Part shown: positions 37,597 to 45,243 of the stretch, piece after piece
How positions within the stretch are numbered: the stretch's first letter is position 1
Layout of the letters: every line of letters starts with the position of its first letter
Assembly: GCA_016125045.1 (NCBI GenBank)
Contig: WGML01000006.1
Location: forward strand, 310,001-374,000
DNA length: 64,000 nucleotides
Direction: 5' to 3'
Source: a bacterium
Lineage (GTDB): Bacteria > Pseudomonadota > Alphaproteobacteria > Caulobacterales > Hyphomonadaceae
Notes under the pieces: generated by a model
Database searches by the model: none
The model's input: only the letters and a program-made list of their open reading frames with translations
Told to the model about the DNA's origin: nothing
Translations under genes and position numbers: made by a program

Positions 37597-37615
37597 GGAT
37601 ATACAATGTATATCC
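37597..37615. promoter_or_regulatory. 19-base palindromic operator of mazEF
   Basis: ggataTACA-a-TGTAtatcc is a perfect palindrome of two 9-base arms around one central base, AT-rich in a GC-rich setting, 16 bases upstream of mazE. On the minus strand a TTGAAG box lies 17 bases before TACATT inside the palindrome, so repressor binding would cover the -10 region. Confidence 0.75.
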
Positions 37616-37633
37616 TTGGCGGCTGACCTTCAA

Positions 37634-38227
37634 TCACCCCACACCCTCCTTGCCGCGCTGGATGGAGAGCACCCCGGTGCGCGACAGCTCCACGAGGCCG
37701 AGCGGGCGCATGAGTTCGATGAACTGGTCGATTTTCTGAGAGGCGCCGGTGACCTCGAAGATGAAGCTTTCATTGGTGGTGTCGATCACGCGCGCGCGGA
37801 AAATCTCCGACAGGCGCAGCGCCTCGACCCGCTTCTCGCCCACCCCCGCGACCTTCACGAGCGCGAGCTCCCGCTCGATGCCGCCGGTTGAGTTCGTGAC
37901 GTCGATCACGCGCGCCACGGGCACAAGTCGCAACAGCTGCTGTTCGATCTGTTCGAGCACATGGTCGGTGCCGGAGGTCACGATCGTGATGCGCGAGGAA
38001 TGCGCGTTGCGGTCGGTTTCGGCGACCGTGAGGCTCTCGATGTTATAGCCGCGCGCGGAGAACAGGCCGACCACGCGCGCGAGCACCCCCGGCTCGTTGT
38101 CGACGATGCAGGCGAGCGTCCGGCTCTCGATCTCCTCGGCGACCTCAGTCATGTCGTAGGCGGAGGCCGGATCGTCCTTCACGGCGGCGCGGGCGGGACG
38201 TGCTCGGGTGCGGGGGGCGCGGGTCAT
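37634..38227 (-). CDS. ilvN: Acetolactate synthase small (regulatory) subunit
   Basis: A 197-residue protein with an N-terminal ACT domain (LACIVDNEPGVLARVVGLFSARGYNIESLTVAETDR), which binds valine for feedback inhibition, and the usual C-terminal domain (ELALVKVAG to VELSRTGVLSIQRG). The first 25 residues are an Arg/Ala-rich extension; a start at MTEVAEEI (38152) would give the typical length. It activates and regulates IlvB. It overlaps the unknown membrane-protein gene upstream by four bases. Confidence 0.95.
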   Translation of the reverse strand: MTRAPRTRARPARAAVKDDPASAYDMTEVAEEIESRTLACIVDNEPGVLARVVGLFSARGYNIESLTVAETDRNAHSSRITIVTSGTDHVLEQIEQQLLRLVPVARVIDVTNSTGGIERELALVKVAGVGEKRVEALRLSEIFRARVIDTTNESFIFEVTGASQKIDQFIELMRPLGLVELSRTGVLSIQRGKEGVG

Positions 38228-38799
38228 TTCGCGAGTTCCTTCAGGGTGCTGCCGCGTCGTTCGGGATCGACTGCCTTGAACACCTCTGCGACGAATCGGC
38301 GGCGGTGCTTGTTCACCTGTTCGCTGGCGTCACGGTCTGGCCCGGGCGCTTCGCCGGAGACGCCGAGAAGGTCATAGGCGAGAACGAGCACTTCGAGCGC
38401 CGGCTGCCTTGAGCCCTGATACGCCTCCTCCTTCTCGACGCCCTTCACCCCGTCGCGCTGATTGGGAAAAAACAGCCGTCCGCGGTCGATCAGGGCGGAC
38501 AATCGCGCGCGCTGACCCGAGCGACGACCGCGGAAGTCCTGCTCCGGGTAGGAGACCCCCTTCTCGGCGAGAAGCTCGGCGGACAGCGCCAGTTCGAGGA
38601 TCACCTCGTCGGACCAGCGGATGACATCCGTGTCGTGGGCGAGCTTGAGGGCTGTCGACTCGCGGCGTTCCTGCCGGCGCACCATCCGCCAGTTGAAGAA
38701 GAACGACAGCAGGGCGACGATCGCCGAGCCGAACGTGGTCCAGGTTTCGGGGCCCATGGACCCGAACCAGTCGCGGATGAGTTCGAACGCGTCCATCAT
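38224..38799 (-). CDS. Unknown membrane protein between ilvB and ilvN
   Basis: A 191-residue protein with one predicted membrane helix near the N-terminus (WTTFGSAIVALLSFFFNWRMVRR), followed by a basic and helical cytoplasmic part (ERRESTALKLAHDTDVIRWSDEVILELALSAELL). The C-terminus contains FRGRRSGQRARLSALIDRGRLFFPN, LEVLVLAYDLLG and VNKHRRRFVAEVFKAVDPE. I do not recognise a family with a known function. Its stop overlaps the ilvN start (ATGA) and its start lies 18 bases after ilvB, so it is translated as part of the ilvBN operon. Confidence 0.6.
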   Translation of the reverse strand: MMDAFELIRDWFGSMGPETWTTFGSAIVALLSFFFNWRMVRRQERRESTALKLAHDTDVIRWSDEVILELALSAELLAEKGVSYPEQDFRGRRSGQRARLSALIDRGRLFFPNQRDGVKGVEKEEAYQGSRQPALEVLVLAYDLLGVSGEAPGPDRDASEQVNKHRRRFVAEVFKAVDPERRGSTLKELAK

Positions 38800-38817
38800 G
38801 CGCCGGCGCTTTCAGCC

Positions 38818-40590
38818 TCAGACCAGAACCCGTCCGGCGTCGCTCACTTCGTCGCCGGAAATATCGCCGAGGATCATCTCATTGTGGGCGGCGCCCGAGG
38901 GGATCATCGGGAAACAGTTCTCGGCCTGCTCCACCCGGCAATCAAACAGGACCGGTTTCGGCGTCGCGACCATCTCGCGGATCGCATCGTCGAGCTTCGC
39001 CGGATCGTCGCACATGATCCCATGACCGCCATAGGCTTCGGCGAGCTTCACGAAATCCGGCAGGCTCTCGGAGTAGGACTGCGAATACCGTTCGCCATGC
39101 AGCAATTGTTGCCACTGCCGCACCATCCCCATCCACTGATTGTTGAGGATGAAAATCTTCACTGGCAGCCCATATTGAACGGCGGTCGACATTTCCTGCA
39201 TCGTCATCTGCACGGACGCATCGCCCGCGATGTCGATCACCAGCGCGTCCCGGTGCGCCGCCTGCACGCCGATGGCGGCGGGCAGACCGTAGCCCATCGT
39301 CCCCAGTCCGCCGGAGGTCATCCAGCGGTTGGGCGCCTCGAAATGGAAGTGTTGCGCCGCCCACATCTGATGCTGGCCGACCTCGGTGGTGATGTAGACG
39401 TCGCGGTCCCGCGTCAGCTGATAGAGCCGTTCGATCGCGTATTGCGGCTTGATCACCTTTGTCGAGGGCGGGAAGGCGAAGGACCGCCGCGCCCGCCAGG
39501 CGTCGATCTCGCTCCACCAGACCTTGAGCGACGGACGACGCAACCGGCGCCGCGCCCAGGCGGCGCCCAGCGCCTCGAGCGCGCGGGCGCAGTCCGCAAC
39601 GATGGGAACATCGACCCGGACATTCTTGTTGATCGAGGACGGATCGATATCGATGTGGATCTTCTTCGACGCCGGCGAGAACGCGTCCAGCCGGCCGGTG
39701 ACCCGATCGTCGAAGCGCGCGCCGACGCACAGCATCACGTCGCAATCGTGCATGGCGTTGTTCGCCTCGAAGCTGCCGTGCATCCCCAGCATGCCGAGCC
39801 ATTGCGGATCGGACGCCGGGAACGCGCCGAGGCCCATCAGCGTCGACGTGACGGGAAACCCGGTCGCCTTCGCAAGCGCGCGCAGCGCGGCGCTCGCCGC
39901 CGGACCCGAATTGATCACCCCGCCACCGGAATAGATGACCGGCCGTTCGGCCCGTGCGAGCAGGTCCACCGCCTCCTCGATGCGACGGTCATTGGGCTCG
40001 GTGCGCGGTGAATAGGTACGGTGCTGGATCGCATCGGGACCGACATAGGCCCCCTTGGCGAACTGGACATTCTTGGGGATGTCGACGACGACGGGGCCCG
40101 GCCGGCCGGTGGTCGCGACGTAGAACGCCTCGTGCATGATCCGCGCGAGCTGGGTCACGTCCTTCACCAGATAATTGTGCTTGGCGCAGGCGCGGGTGAT
40201 GCCGACCGTATCGCATTCCTGGAACGCGTCCGATCCGATGAGATGAGTCGGCACCTGCCCGGTGATCACGACCATCGGGATCGAGTCCATCAGCGCGTCG
40301 GCGATTGGCGTCACCATGTTGGTCGCCCCGGGCCCGGAGGTGACGAGCACCACGCCGCACTTGCCGGTGGATCTGGCGTAGCCTTCCGCCATGTGACCCG
40401 CGCCCTGTTCGTGACGGACGAGGATGTGACGGACCGCGTCCTGGGCGTGGATCGCGTCATAGATCGGCAGCACCGCGCCTCCGGGATAGCCAAAGATCGT
40501 GTCGACGCCCTGATCCACGAGCGCGCGCAGCACGATTTCCGCTCCGGTTAGCGAAGTTGCGGTTGTGTCCGCCTTGGTCGAGCCGTCCAT
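38818..40590 (-). CDS. ilvB: Acetolactate synthase large (catalytic) subunit
   Basis: The start is set at 40590 (MDGSTKADTTATSLTGAEIVLRAL), giving 590 residues. It has a ThDP-dependent enzyme fold: FGYPGGAVLPIYDAI with the catalytic Glu in RHEQGAGHMAEGYAR, the central FAD region PASDPQWLGMLGMHG, and the ThDP/Mg motif GDASVQMTMQE to NNQWMGMVRQWQ. It makes acetolactate and acetohydroxybutyrate, first step of Val/Leu and second of Ile synthesis. Upstream lies a complete attenuator with leader peptide and terminator, in the 237-base gap after miaA. Confidence 0.97.
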   Translation of the reverse strand: MDGSTKADTTATSLTGAEIVLRALVDQGVDTIFGYPGGAVLPIYDAIHAQDAVRHILVRHEQGAGHMAEGYARSTGKCGVVLVTSGPGATNMVTPIADALMDSIPMVVITGQVPTHLIGSDAFQECDTVGITRACAKHNYLVKDVTQLARIMHEAFYVATTGRPGPVVVDIPKNVQFAKGAYVGPDAIQHRTYSPRTEPNDRRIEEAVDLLARAERPVIYSGGGVINSGPAASAALRALAKATGFPVTSTLMGLGAFPASDPQWLGMLGMHGSFEANNAMHDCDVMLCVGARFDDRVTGRLDAFSPASKKIHIDIDPSSINKNVRVDVPIVADCARALEALGAAWARRRLRRPSLKVWWSEIDAWRARRSFAFPPSTKVIKPQYAIERLYQLTRDRDVYITTEVGQHQMWAAQHFHFEAPNRWMTSGGLGTMGYGLPAAIGVQAAHRDALVIDIAGDASVQMTMQEMSTAVQYGLPVKIFILNNQWMGMVRQWQQLLHGERYSQSYSESLPDFVKLAEAYGGHGIMCDDPAKLDDAIREMVATPKPVLFDCRVEQAENCFPMIPSGAAHNEMILGDISGDEVSDAGRVLV

Positions 40591-40685
40591 GATCGCCGCC
40601 TTCCAAAGCCCGCGGCGAGGTCGCCGCGCGGGGGCAAGTGTCCATCTAGTCCGCCGGTTCGGGCAAAGCACCGCCCGGACAAAAG

Positions 40686-40711
40686 AAAAAGGGCCCCGGG
40701 AGGCCCTTTTT
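40686..40711 (-). terminator. Intrinsic terminator of the ilv attenuator
   Basis: On the minus strand AAAAAGGGCC-TCCCG-GGGCCCTTTTTCTTTT is a textbook Rho-independent terminator: a stem of about ten pairs followed by T-rich sequence. It lies 25 bases after the leader-peptide stop and about 95 bases before ilvB. An upstream hairpin GCTCCC-TGAC-GGGGAGC starting at the leader stop codon is the likely competing or pause structure. Confidence 0.85.
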
Positions 40712-40735
40712 CCATACAGCCGCTTGAGCTCCCCG

Positions 40736-40792
40736 TCAGGGAGCCGGCGGCCGTCCTCCTACTACGCCAATGGCCGTCTGCGCGATGCTCAC
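40736..40792 (-). CDS. ilvB leader peptide (18 residues)
   Basis: Below the ORF-track size limit. A GTG at 40792, preceded by a strong ribosome-binding site (aagggggagg), opens the frame MSIAQTAIGVVGGRPPAP and stops at TGA 40736-40738. It holds ATC, ATT and a GTA GTA pair; GTA should be a rare valine codon in this GC-rich genome. Slow decoding when Ile- or Val-tRNA is uncharged would prevent the terminator at 40686-40711 and allow ilvB expression. Confidence 0.7.
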   Translation of the reverse strand: MSIAQTAIGVVGGRPPAP

Positions 40793-40824
40793 GGGCGTTT
40801 CCTCCCCCTTAGACGCGAGAATCT

Positions 40825-40853
40825 TCTTTACCGTTTTGCGAAACCGCGGTCAA
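40825..40853 (-). promoter_or_regulatory. Probable promoter of the ilv operon, inside the end of miaA
   Basis: On the minus strand TTGACC (40848-40853) and TAAAGA (40825-40830) are 17 bases apart. The -10 box overlaps the miaA stop codon. Transcription would start about 25-30 bases before the leader-peptide GTG, leaving room for its Shine-Dalgarno. Confidence 0.5.
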
Positions 40854-41769
40854 CGGCGTTGAAAAGGGCAATAATCACCCTCACGCGCACGTCGAGATCG
40901 TCCGACGGGATGCGCGGCCAGAAGGTGAACTGGTGGGCGATCCAGGTCATCTGCCGCTTGGCGTAGCGCCGGGTGTCGCGACAGGCGAGATCGAGCGCCT
41001 GCTCCAGCGTGATCCGCCCTTCCAGATGTTCGATGAAGGCCGGCGCGCCGTGCGCCTTCAGAACCGGGAGATCGGGAGCGAGCCCGCGGGCGCGCAGGCG
41101 GTTCACCTCCTCGAGCGCGCCGCGGTCCAGCATCGATCGCGCGCGCGCGTCGATGCGCCGGTAAAGATCGGTCCGCCTCGGCGTCAGCGCCGCGCAGACC
41201 CATTCGCCGGGCTTCAACACCGCGGACGAGCGATCCCTGAACTCGGACAGGGGACGGCCGTGGCCGATCGCGACCTCAAGCGCCCGGGCGAGACGCTGGC
41301 GGTCATATCCGGCGATCCGGCTGTTGGCGGCAGGATCGAGTTCGCGAAGCCGCGAACGCGCAGCGTCCTCTCCCGCCGCGACCAGCGTGCGCGCCTCGAT
41401 GCGCGCTTCCGCGGGGGTCTCCGGGACGATCGACAGTCCCTCAACCAGCGCCTGAATGTAGAGGCCTGTCCCACCGGCGACGATCGGGACGAGCCCATCG
41501 GCGCGGGCGCGGTCGACTTCGGCGCGCGCAAGATCCACCCAACGCGCAACGGACCCGAGCTCCCCCGCGTCCAGAACGCCGAACAGGCGATGCGGCGCGG
41601 CGGCTTCCTCCTCGGCCGTCGGCCGGGCGGTCAGCACTTCGAGGTCGCGATAGACCTGCATGGCGTCGGCGTTGATGATCACGCCGCCGAGCCGGCGCGC
41701 GAGTGCGATGGCGAGCGCCGTCTTGCCGCTTGCTGTCGGTCCGTGGATCAGGATAGCTGGTCGGGTCAC
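40828..41769 (-). CDS. miaA: tRNA dimethylallyltransferase
   Basis: A GTG start at 41769 (VTRPAILIHGPTASGKTALAIALARRLGG) gives 313 residues, normal for the family. P-loop GPTASGKT, then INADAMQVYRDLEVLTARPT and the DAGELGSVARWVDLARAE segment identify MiaA. It adds an isopentenyl group to A37 of tRNAs reading UNN codons. Its product affects decoding in leader peptides in other bacteria, which is notable given that the ilv attenuator follows immediately. It is divergent from serB with 63 bases between starts. Confidence 0.95.
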   Translation of the reverse strand: MTRPAILIHGPTASGKTALAIALARRLGGVIINADAMQVYRDLEVLTARPTAEEEAAAPHRLFGVLDAGELGSVARWVDLARAEVDRARADGLVPIVAGGTGLYIQALVEGLSIVPETPAEARIEARTLVAAGEDAARSRLRELDPAANSRIAGYDRQRLARALEVAIGHGRPLSEFRDRSSAVLKPGEWVCAALTPRRTDLYRRIDARARSMLDRGALEEVNRLRARGLAPDLPVLKAHGAPAFIEHLEGRITLEQALDLACRDTRRYAKRQMTWIAHQFTFWPRIPSDDLDVRVRVIIALFNAVDRGFAKR

Positions 41770-41832
41770 CGATCGCGTCTCCACGGCGCGGCCGCTCCAT
41801 CGCGCCGCCTGGTTGAATTGTTTCCGCCTCCC

Positions 41833-42720
41833 ATGCCTCTCGTACTCACACTCGCAAAAAAGACGCCCAAGGACGCGGGCCTCGCGGACCTGACCGCCCG
41901 CGCGCTCGGCAGACGAGGCGAGGTGCACCGGCTGGGGGGGCGGGACTGGTCCGTGTTCGAAACGAGGATAGACCCCGGGACCGCGAACGATCTAGTGGCC
42001 TGGCTGAAGCCGCTCGCCGATGAAGCGAAGTTCGACTGGTCGCTTTCCCCGGAAGAGGGTCGCCGGAAGCGACTTCTGGTCTCGGACATGGACTCCACGA
42101 TCATTGGGCAGGAATGCCTCGATGAACTCGCCGACTACGCCGGCGTCAAGGCGGAAGTCGCCTCGATCACCGAACGGGCCATGCGGGGCGAACTGGACTT
42201 CGAGGCGGCGCTGATCGAACGCGTGGCCATGCTGAAGGGTCTGCCGGTGTCAGCGCTGATGAGATGTTACGAGGATCGCGTGCGGCTGAACCCCGGCGCC
42301 CGCACGCTGACGGCGACCATGCGCAGGTCCGGGGCGAGGTGCGTGCTGGTCTCCGGCGGGTTCACCTTTTTCACGGAACGGGTGGCGCGGGACGCGGGGT
42401 TTGACGCCCATCGCGCGAACACGCTTGTGGAGGCAGACGGCGGACTGACCGGCGCGGTCGCCCGCCCGATCCTCGGACGGGAAGCAAAGCTCGCTGCGCT
42501 CAAGGAGGAGGCGGCGGCGCTCGGGATCGATCTTGCGGCGACGCTTGCGATCGGCGACGGCGCCAACGATCTGGCGATGATCGAGGCATCAGGTCTCGGC
42601 GTCGCCTTCCGGGCGAAACCGATCGTGGCGGACCGCACGCGCGCGCGGATCGCCCACACCGACCTCACAGCCGCGTTGTTCTTTCAGGGATACCACGAGG
42701 GTGAACTGACCGCGGACTAA
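41833..42720 (+). CDS. serB: Phosphoserine phosphatase
   Basis: The start is set at the ATG at 41833 (MPLVLTLAKKTPKDAG), giving 295 residues; the long track ORF runs antisense through miaA. The HAD motifs are DMDSTIIGQECLDELADYAG (nucleophile Asp), SGGFTFF, and GDGANDLAMIEASGLGVAF. An N-terminal regulatory part of about 80 residues lacks an obvious ACT domain. SerB dephosphorylates O-phosphoserine in the last step of serine synthesis. It is convergent with degP. Confidence 0.95.
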   Translation: MPLVLTLAKKTPKDAGLADLTARALGRRGEVHRLGGRDWSVFETRIDPGTANDLVAWLKPLADEAKFDWSLSPEEGRRKRLLVSDMDSTIIGQECLDELADYAGVKAEVASITERAMRGELDFEAALIERVAMLKGLPVSALMRCYEDRVRLNPGARTLTATMRRSGARCVLVSGGFTFFTERVARDAGFDAHRANTLVEADGGLTGAVARPILGREAKLAALKEEAAALGIDLAATLAIGDGANDLAMIEASGLGVAFRAKPIVADRTRARIAHTDLTAALFFQGYHEGELTAD

Positions 42721-42726
42721 GTCCGC
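42712..42726 (+). terminator. Hairpin centred on the serB stop codon
   Basis: gcggac-TAA-gtccgc is a perfect six-pair stem whose three-base loop is the stop codon of serB. There is no T tract. It lies between convergent serB and degP and may be a weak transcription end or an RNA 3'-end stabiliser. Confidence 0.35.
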
Positions 42727-42750
42727 CTGCGGCCTTCGACGCCTGCTTGG

Positions 42751-44214
42751 TTATTTCGCCCGCACCGCCCGGAACGACACTTCCGTTTCGCTCCAGATCT
42801 GCAGGAGAACCGGCTTGTTCGCCTGCGCCGCGGTCTCCGCCGCGGCGATCGCCTGGGCCGGGTTCGCGACGGGTTGGAAATTCACTTCGGTCACGACATC
42901 GCCGACCGACAGCTTGCCGAGCGCATCCGATCCGAGCTCGACATTGCGGACGATGACCCCGCGCACCGAGTTGGGGATCTTGAACCGGCGGCGATCCGCA
43001 TCCTCGATGGGCGCAAAGATGACGCCAAGAATATTGGAGAGTGACTTGGCCGCGTCGGGCTTCGCGGCCTCCTCCTTCAGCTTGCGCTCTTCCTCTAGCT
43101 CGGTGAGCTTCACCGTCGCCGAGCCGCTGCGACCGGCGCGGGAGTAGCGCACCGAAATGTTGGCCCCGACGGTCGCCGTCGCAACGATGCGGGAGAGATC
43201 GCGCATCTGCGTCACAGGCTGATTGTTGAAGCTGGTGATCAGATCGCCGACCTTCAGTCCCGCCGCCTCTCCGGGTCCGCCTTTCGTGATCTGCGTGATG
43301 ATCGCGCCTTCGGCTTTCTTCAGGCCAAAGGTTTCCGCAAGCGCCTGGTCGACATCCTGAACCCGCACGCCAAGCCAGCCGCGCCGCGTGGAGCCGAACT
43401 GCTTCAATTGCGCGACGACCGACTTCGCCATGTTCGACGGCACGGAAAAGCCGACCCCGACCGAGCCTCCGCCGTCGCCGGGCGAGAAGATCGCCGTGTT
43501 GATGCCGACCACCTCCCCCTTCAGATTGAAGAGCGGACCGCCCGAATTGCCGCGGTTGATGGCGGCGTCCGTCTGGATGAAATCGTCGAAACGTCCGGCC
43601 TGGATGTCGCGATTGCGGGCCGAAATGATGCCCGCCGTGACGGTGCCGCCGAGCCCGAACGGGTTGCCGATGGCGATGACCCAGTCGCCGACCTCGGCCG
43701 TGTCGGAATTGCCGAACGGAACGGGCGCCAGCATGGTCTTGGCGTCGACCTTGAGGACGGCGAGATCGGTCTCCTCGTCGCGGCCGATGAGTTTCGCCGG
43801 CAGGACGGTCCCGTCCGACAGGATGACGTCGATCTCGTCAGCGCCGTCGATGACGTGATTGTTGGTCACCACATGCCCGGCGGCGTCCATGATGAAGCCC
43901 GAGCCGAGCGAGGACTGGCGGCGGAGACCCTCCCCTCCCCGCCCGAAGAATTCGTTGAACTGCTCGAGCGGCGACCCCGGCGGAAAGCTCGGAAGGCCGT
44001 CGCCGGGCGACACGGTCTGTCGGGTGGAAATGTTGACCACGGAGGGCATCAGCCGTTTGGCCAGCACCGAAAAGTCGTTCGTGGAAATCGTCCGGTCACC
44101 GCCCTGGCCCGCGTTTCCGGCCTGAGCGATCGCCGCGGGCGCCGCGAACACCACGACGGATGCGGCGGCGATCGCAGCGCGAACCGATAGCCACGTTTGC
44201 CGCACCCGCATCAC
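42751..44214 (-). CDS. degP: Do/DegP family periplasmic serine endoprotease
   Basis: A 487-residue protein with a signal peptide (SVRAAIAAASVVVFAAPAAIAQA). The trypsin-like triad is His in VVTNNHVIDGADE, Asp in DLAVLKVD and Ser in NRGNSGGPLFN. Two PDZ domains follow (GWLGVRVQDVDQAL and RGVIVRNVELGSDALGKLSVGDVV). It degrades or refolds damaged envelope proteins. It lies downstream of hflC in the same direction (144 bases), the usual hflK-hflC-degP order in alphaproteobacteria. Confidence 0.95.
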   Translation of the reverse strand: MMRVRQTWLSVRAAIAAASVVVFAAPAAIAQAGNAGQGGDRTISTNDFSVLAKRLMPSVVNISTRQTVSPGDGLPSFPPGSPLEQFNEFFGRGGEGLRRQSSLGSGFIMDAAGHVVTNNHVIDGADEIDVILSDGTVLPAKLIGRDEETDLAVLKVDAKTMLAPVPFGNSDTAEVGDWVIAIGNPFGLGGTVTAGIISARNRDIQAGRFDDFIQTDAAINRGNSGGPLFNLKGEVVGINTAIFSPGDGGGSVGVGFSVPSNMAKSVVAQLKQFGSTRRGWLGVRVQDVDQALAETFGLKKAEGAIITQITKGGPGEAAGLKVGDLITSFNNQPVTQMRDLSRIVATATVGANISVRYSRAGRSGSATVKLTELEEERKLKEEAAKPDAAKSLSNILGVIFAPIEDADRRRFKIPNSVRGVIVRNVELGSDALGKLSVGDVVTEVNFQPVANPAQAIAAAETAAQANKPVLLQIWSETEVSFRAVRAK

Positions 44215-44358
44215 GAAACACCTCCAAAATCACATCCATCCGAGCGCCCGCACGACAGCCGCGGCGCAAGGGGTCGGCCGCCCTCGCGGACGGAATCAAA
44301 GGTTAACCGCCCCGGGCCGCATCTTCAATGCATCCGATGCGGTCCGACGCCCGGCAGG

Positions 44359-45243
44359 TCAGCGCGACCTGCCGCCTTGGTCGCCGAAGTAACGGAAGAA
44401 CTCCGAATCCGGCGTCACGACGAAGGGCGTGCCTTGCTGGAACGATTTCTCGTAGGCCTGCATCGAGCGGTAGAAGGCAAAGAACTCAGGATCGCGCCCG
44501 TAGGCCGCCGCGTAGATGGCGTTGCGGCGGGCGTCGCCCTCGCCTCGCACCTTCTGGGACGTCTCGTTCGCCTCGGCGATGGTGACCTGCACGGTGCGAT
44601 CCGCCTCGGCCACGATCTTGGTGAACTCCTCCTCGCCCTCGGCGCGATACAGAGCCGCCTTCTGGTTCAGCTCCGCCTTCATCCGATCGAAAACGCGCTG
44701 GGAGTTGGCGGCCGGAAGGTCCGCCCGCCGAATGCGCACATCGATCACGTCCACGCCGAAACTCGCCATCGTTGTGTTCAGTGTGTCGCGAATCCGCTGC
44801 ATCAGCTGGGCGCGCTGACCGGAGATGATATCGGGGGTTGTCACCTTGCCAAGCTCGCCCCGGAGCGCGGCGATCAAGCGCTGGCGAAGCTGCGCCTCGC
44901 CATTCGCGGGGGTGCTCGCCGCCCGGAAGAACTGGAGCGGATCGCGGATGCGGTAGCGCGCGATCGCATCCACGATCAGGCGCTGCTGATCGGACGCGAT
45001 GATCTCCTCGGCGTCGAGTTCGTAGCCGAGATTGCGCTTGTCGTAGATCTGCACCGACTGGACGAACGGGAATTTGAAATGCAGCCCTTCCTCGGCCGCG
45101 TCGCCGGCGTTGACCACACGCTGAGATTCGCCGAGCTGCAGGACGATCGCCTGCTGGCCCATCTTCACGATGAAGAACGAATTCAGCAGGATGAAGAGGC
45201 CGATCGCCAGAACGACCCCGATGGGAGCGAGGACGCGGTTCAT
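44359..45243 (-). CDS. hflC: HflC, FtsH-modulating SPFH-domain protein
   Basis: A 294-residue protein with an N-terminal membrane anchor (APIGVVLAIGLFILLNSFFIV) and SPFH domain (VKMGQQAIVLQLGESQRVVNAGDAAEEGLHFKFPFVQSVQIYDKRNL). The C-terminal TPFVVTPDSEFFRYFGD matches HflC. With HflK it forms a large cage around the FtsH protease in the inner membrane and tunes its activity. It overlaps hflK by four bases. Confidence 0.95.
   Translation of the reverse strand: MNRVLAPIGVVLAIGLFILLNSFFIVKMGQQAIVLQLGESQRVVNAGDAAEEGLHFKFPFVQSVQIYDKRNLGYELDAEEIIASDQQRLIVDAIARYRIRDPLQFFRAASTPANGEAQLRQRLIAALRGELGKVTTPDIISGQRAQLMQRIRDTLNTTMASFGVDVIDVRIRRADLPAANSQRVFDRMKAELNQKAALYRAEGEEEFTKIVAEADRTVQVTIAEANETSQKVRGEGDARRNAIYAAAYGRDPEFFAFYRSMQAYEKSFQQGTPFVVTPDSEFFRYFGDQGGRSR

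Noticed and set aside
40933-41832. N-terminal 300 residues of the 595-residue track ORF ahead of SerB
   Set aside because: Antisense of miaA. SerB motifs and length are satisfied by the ATG at 41833.
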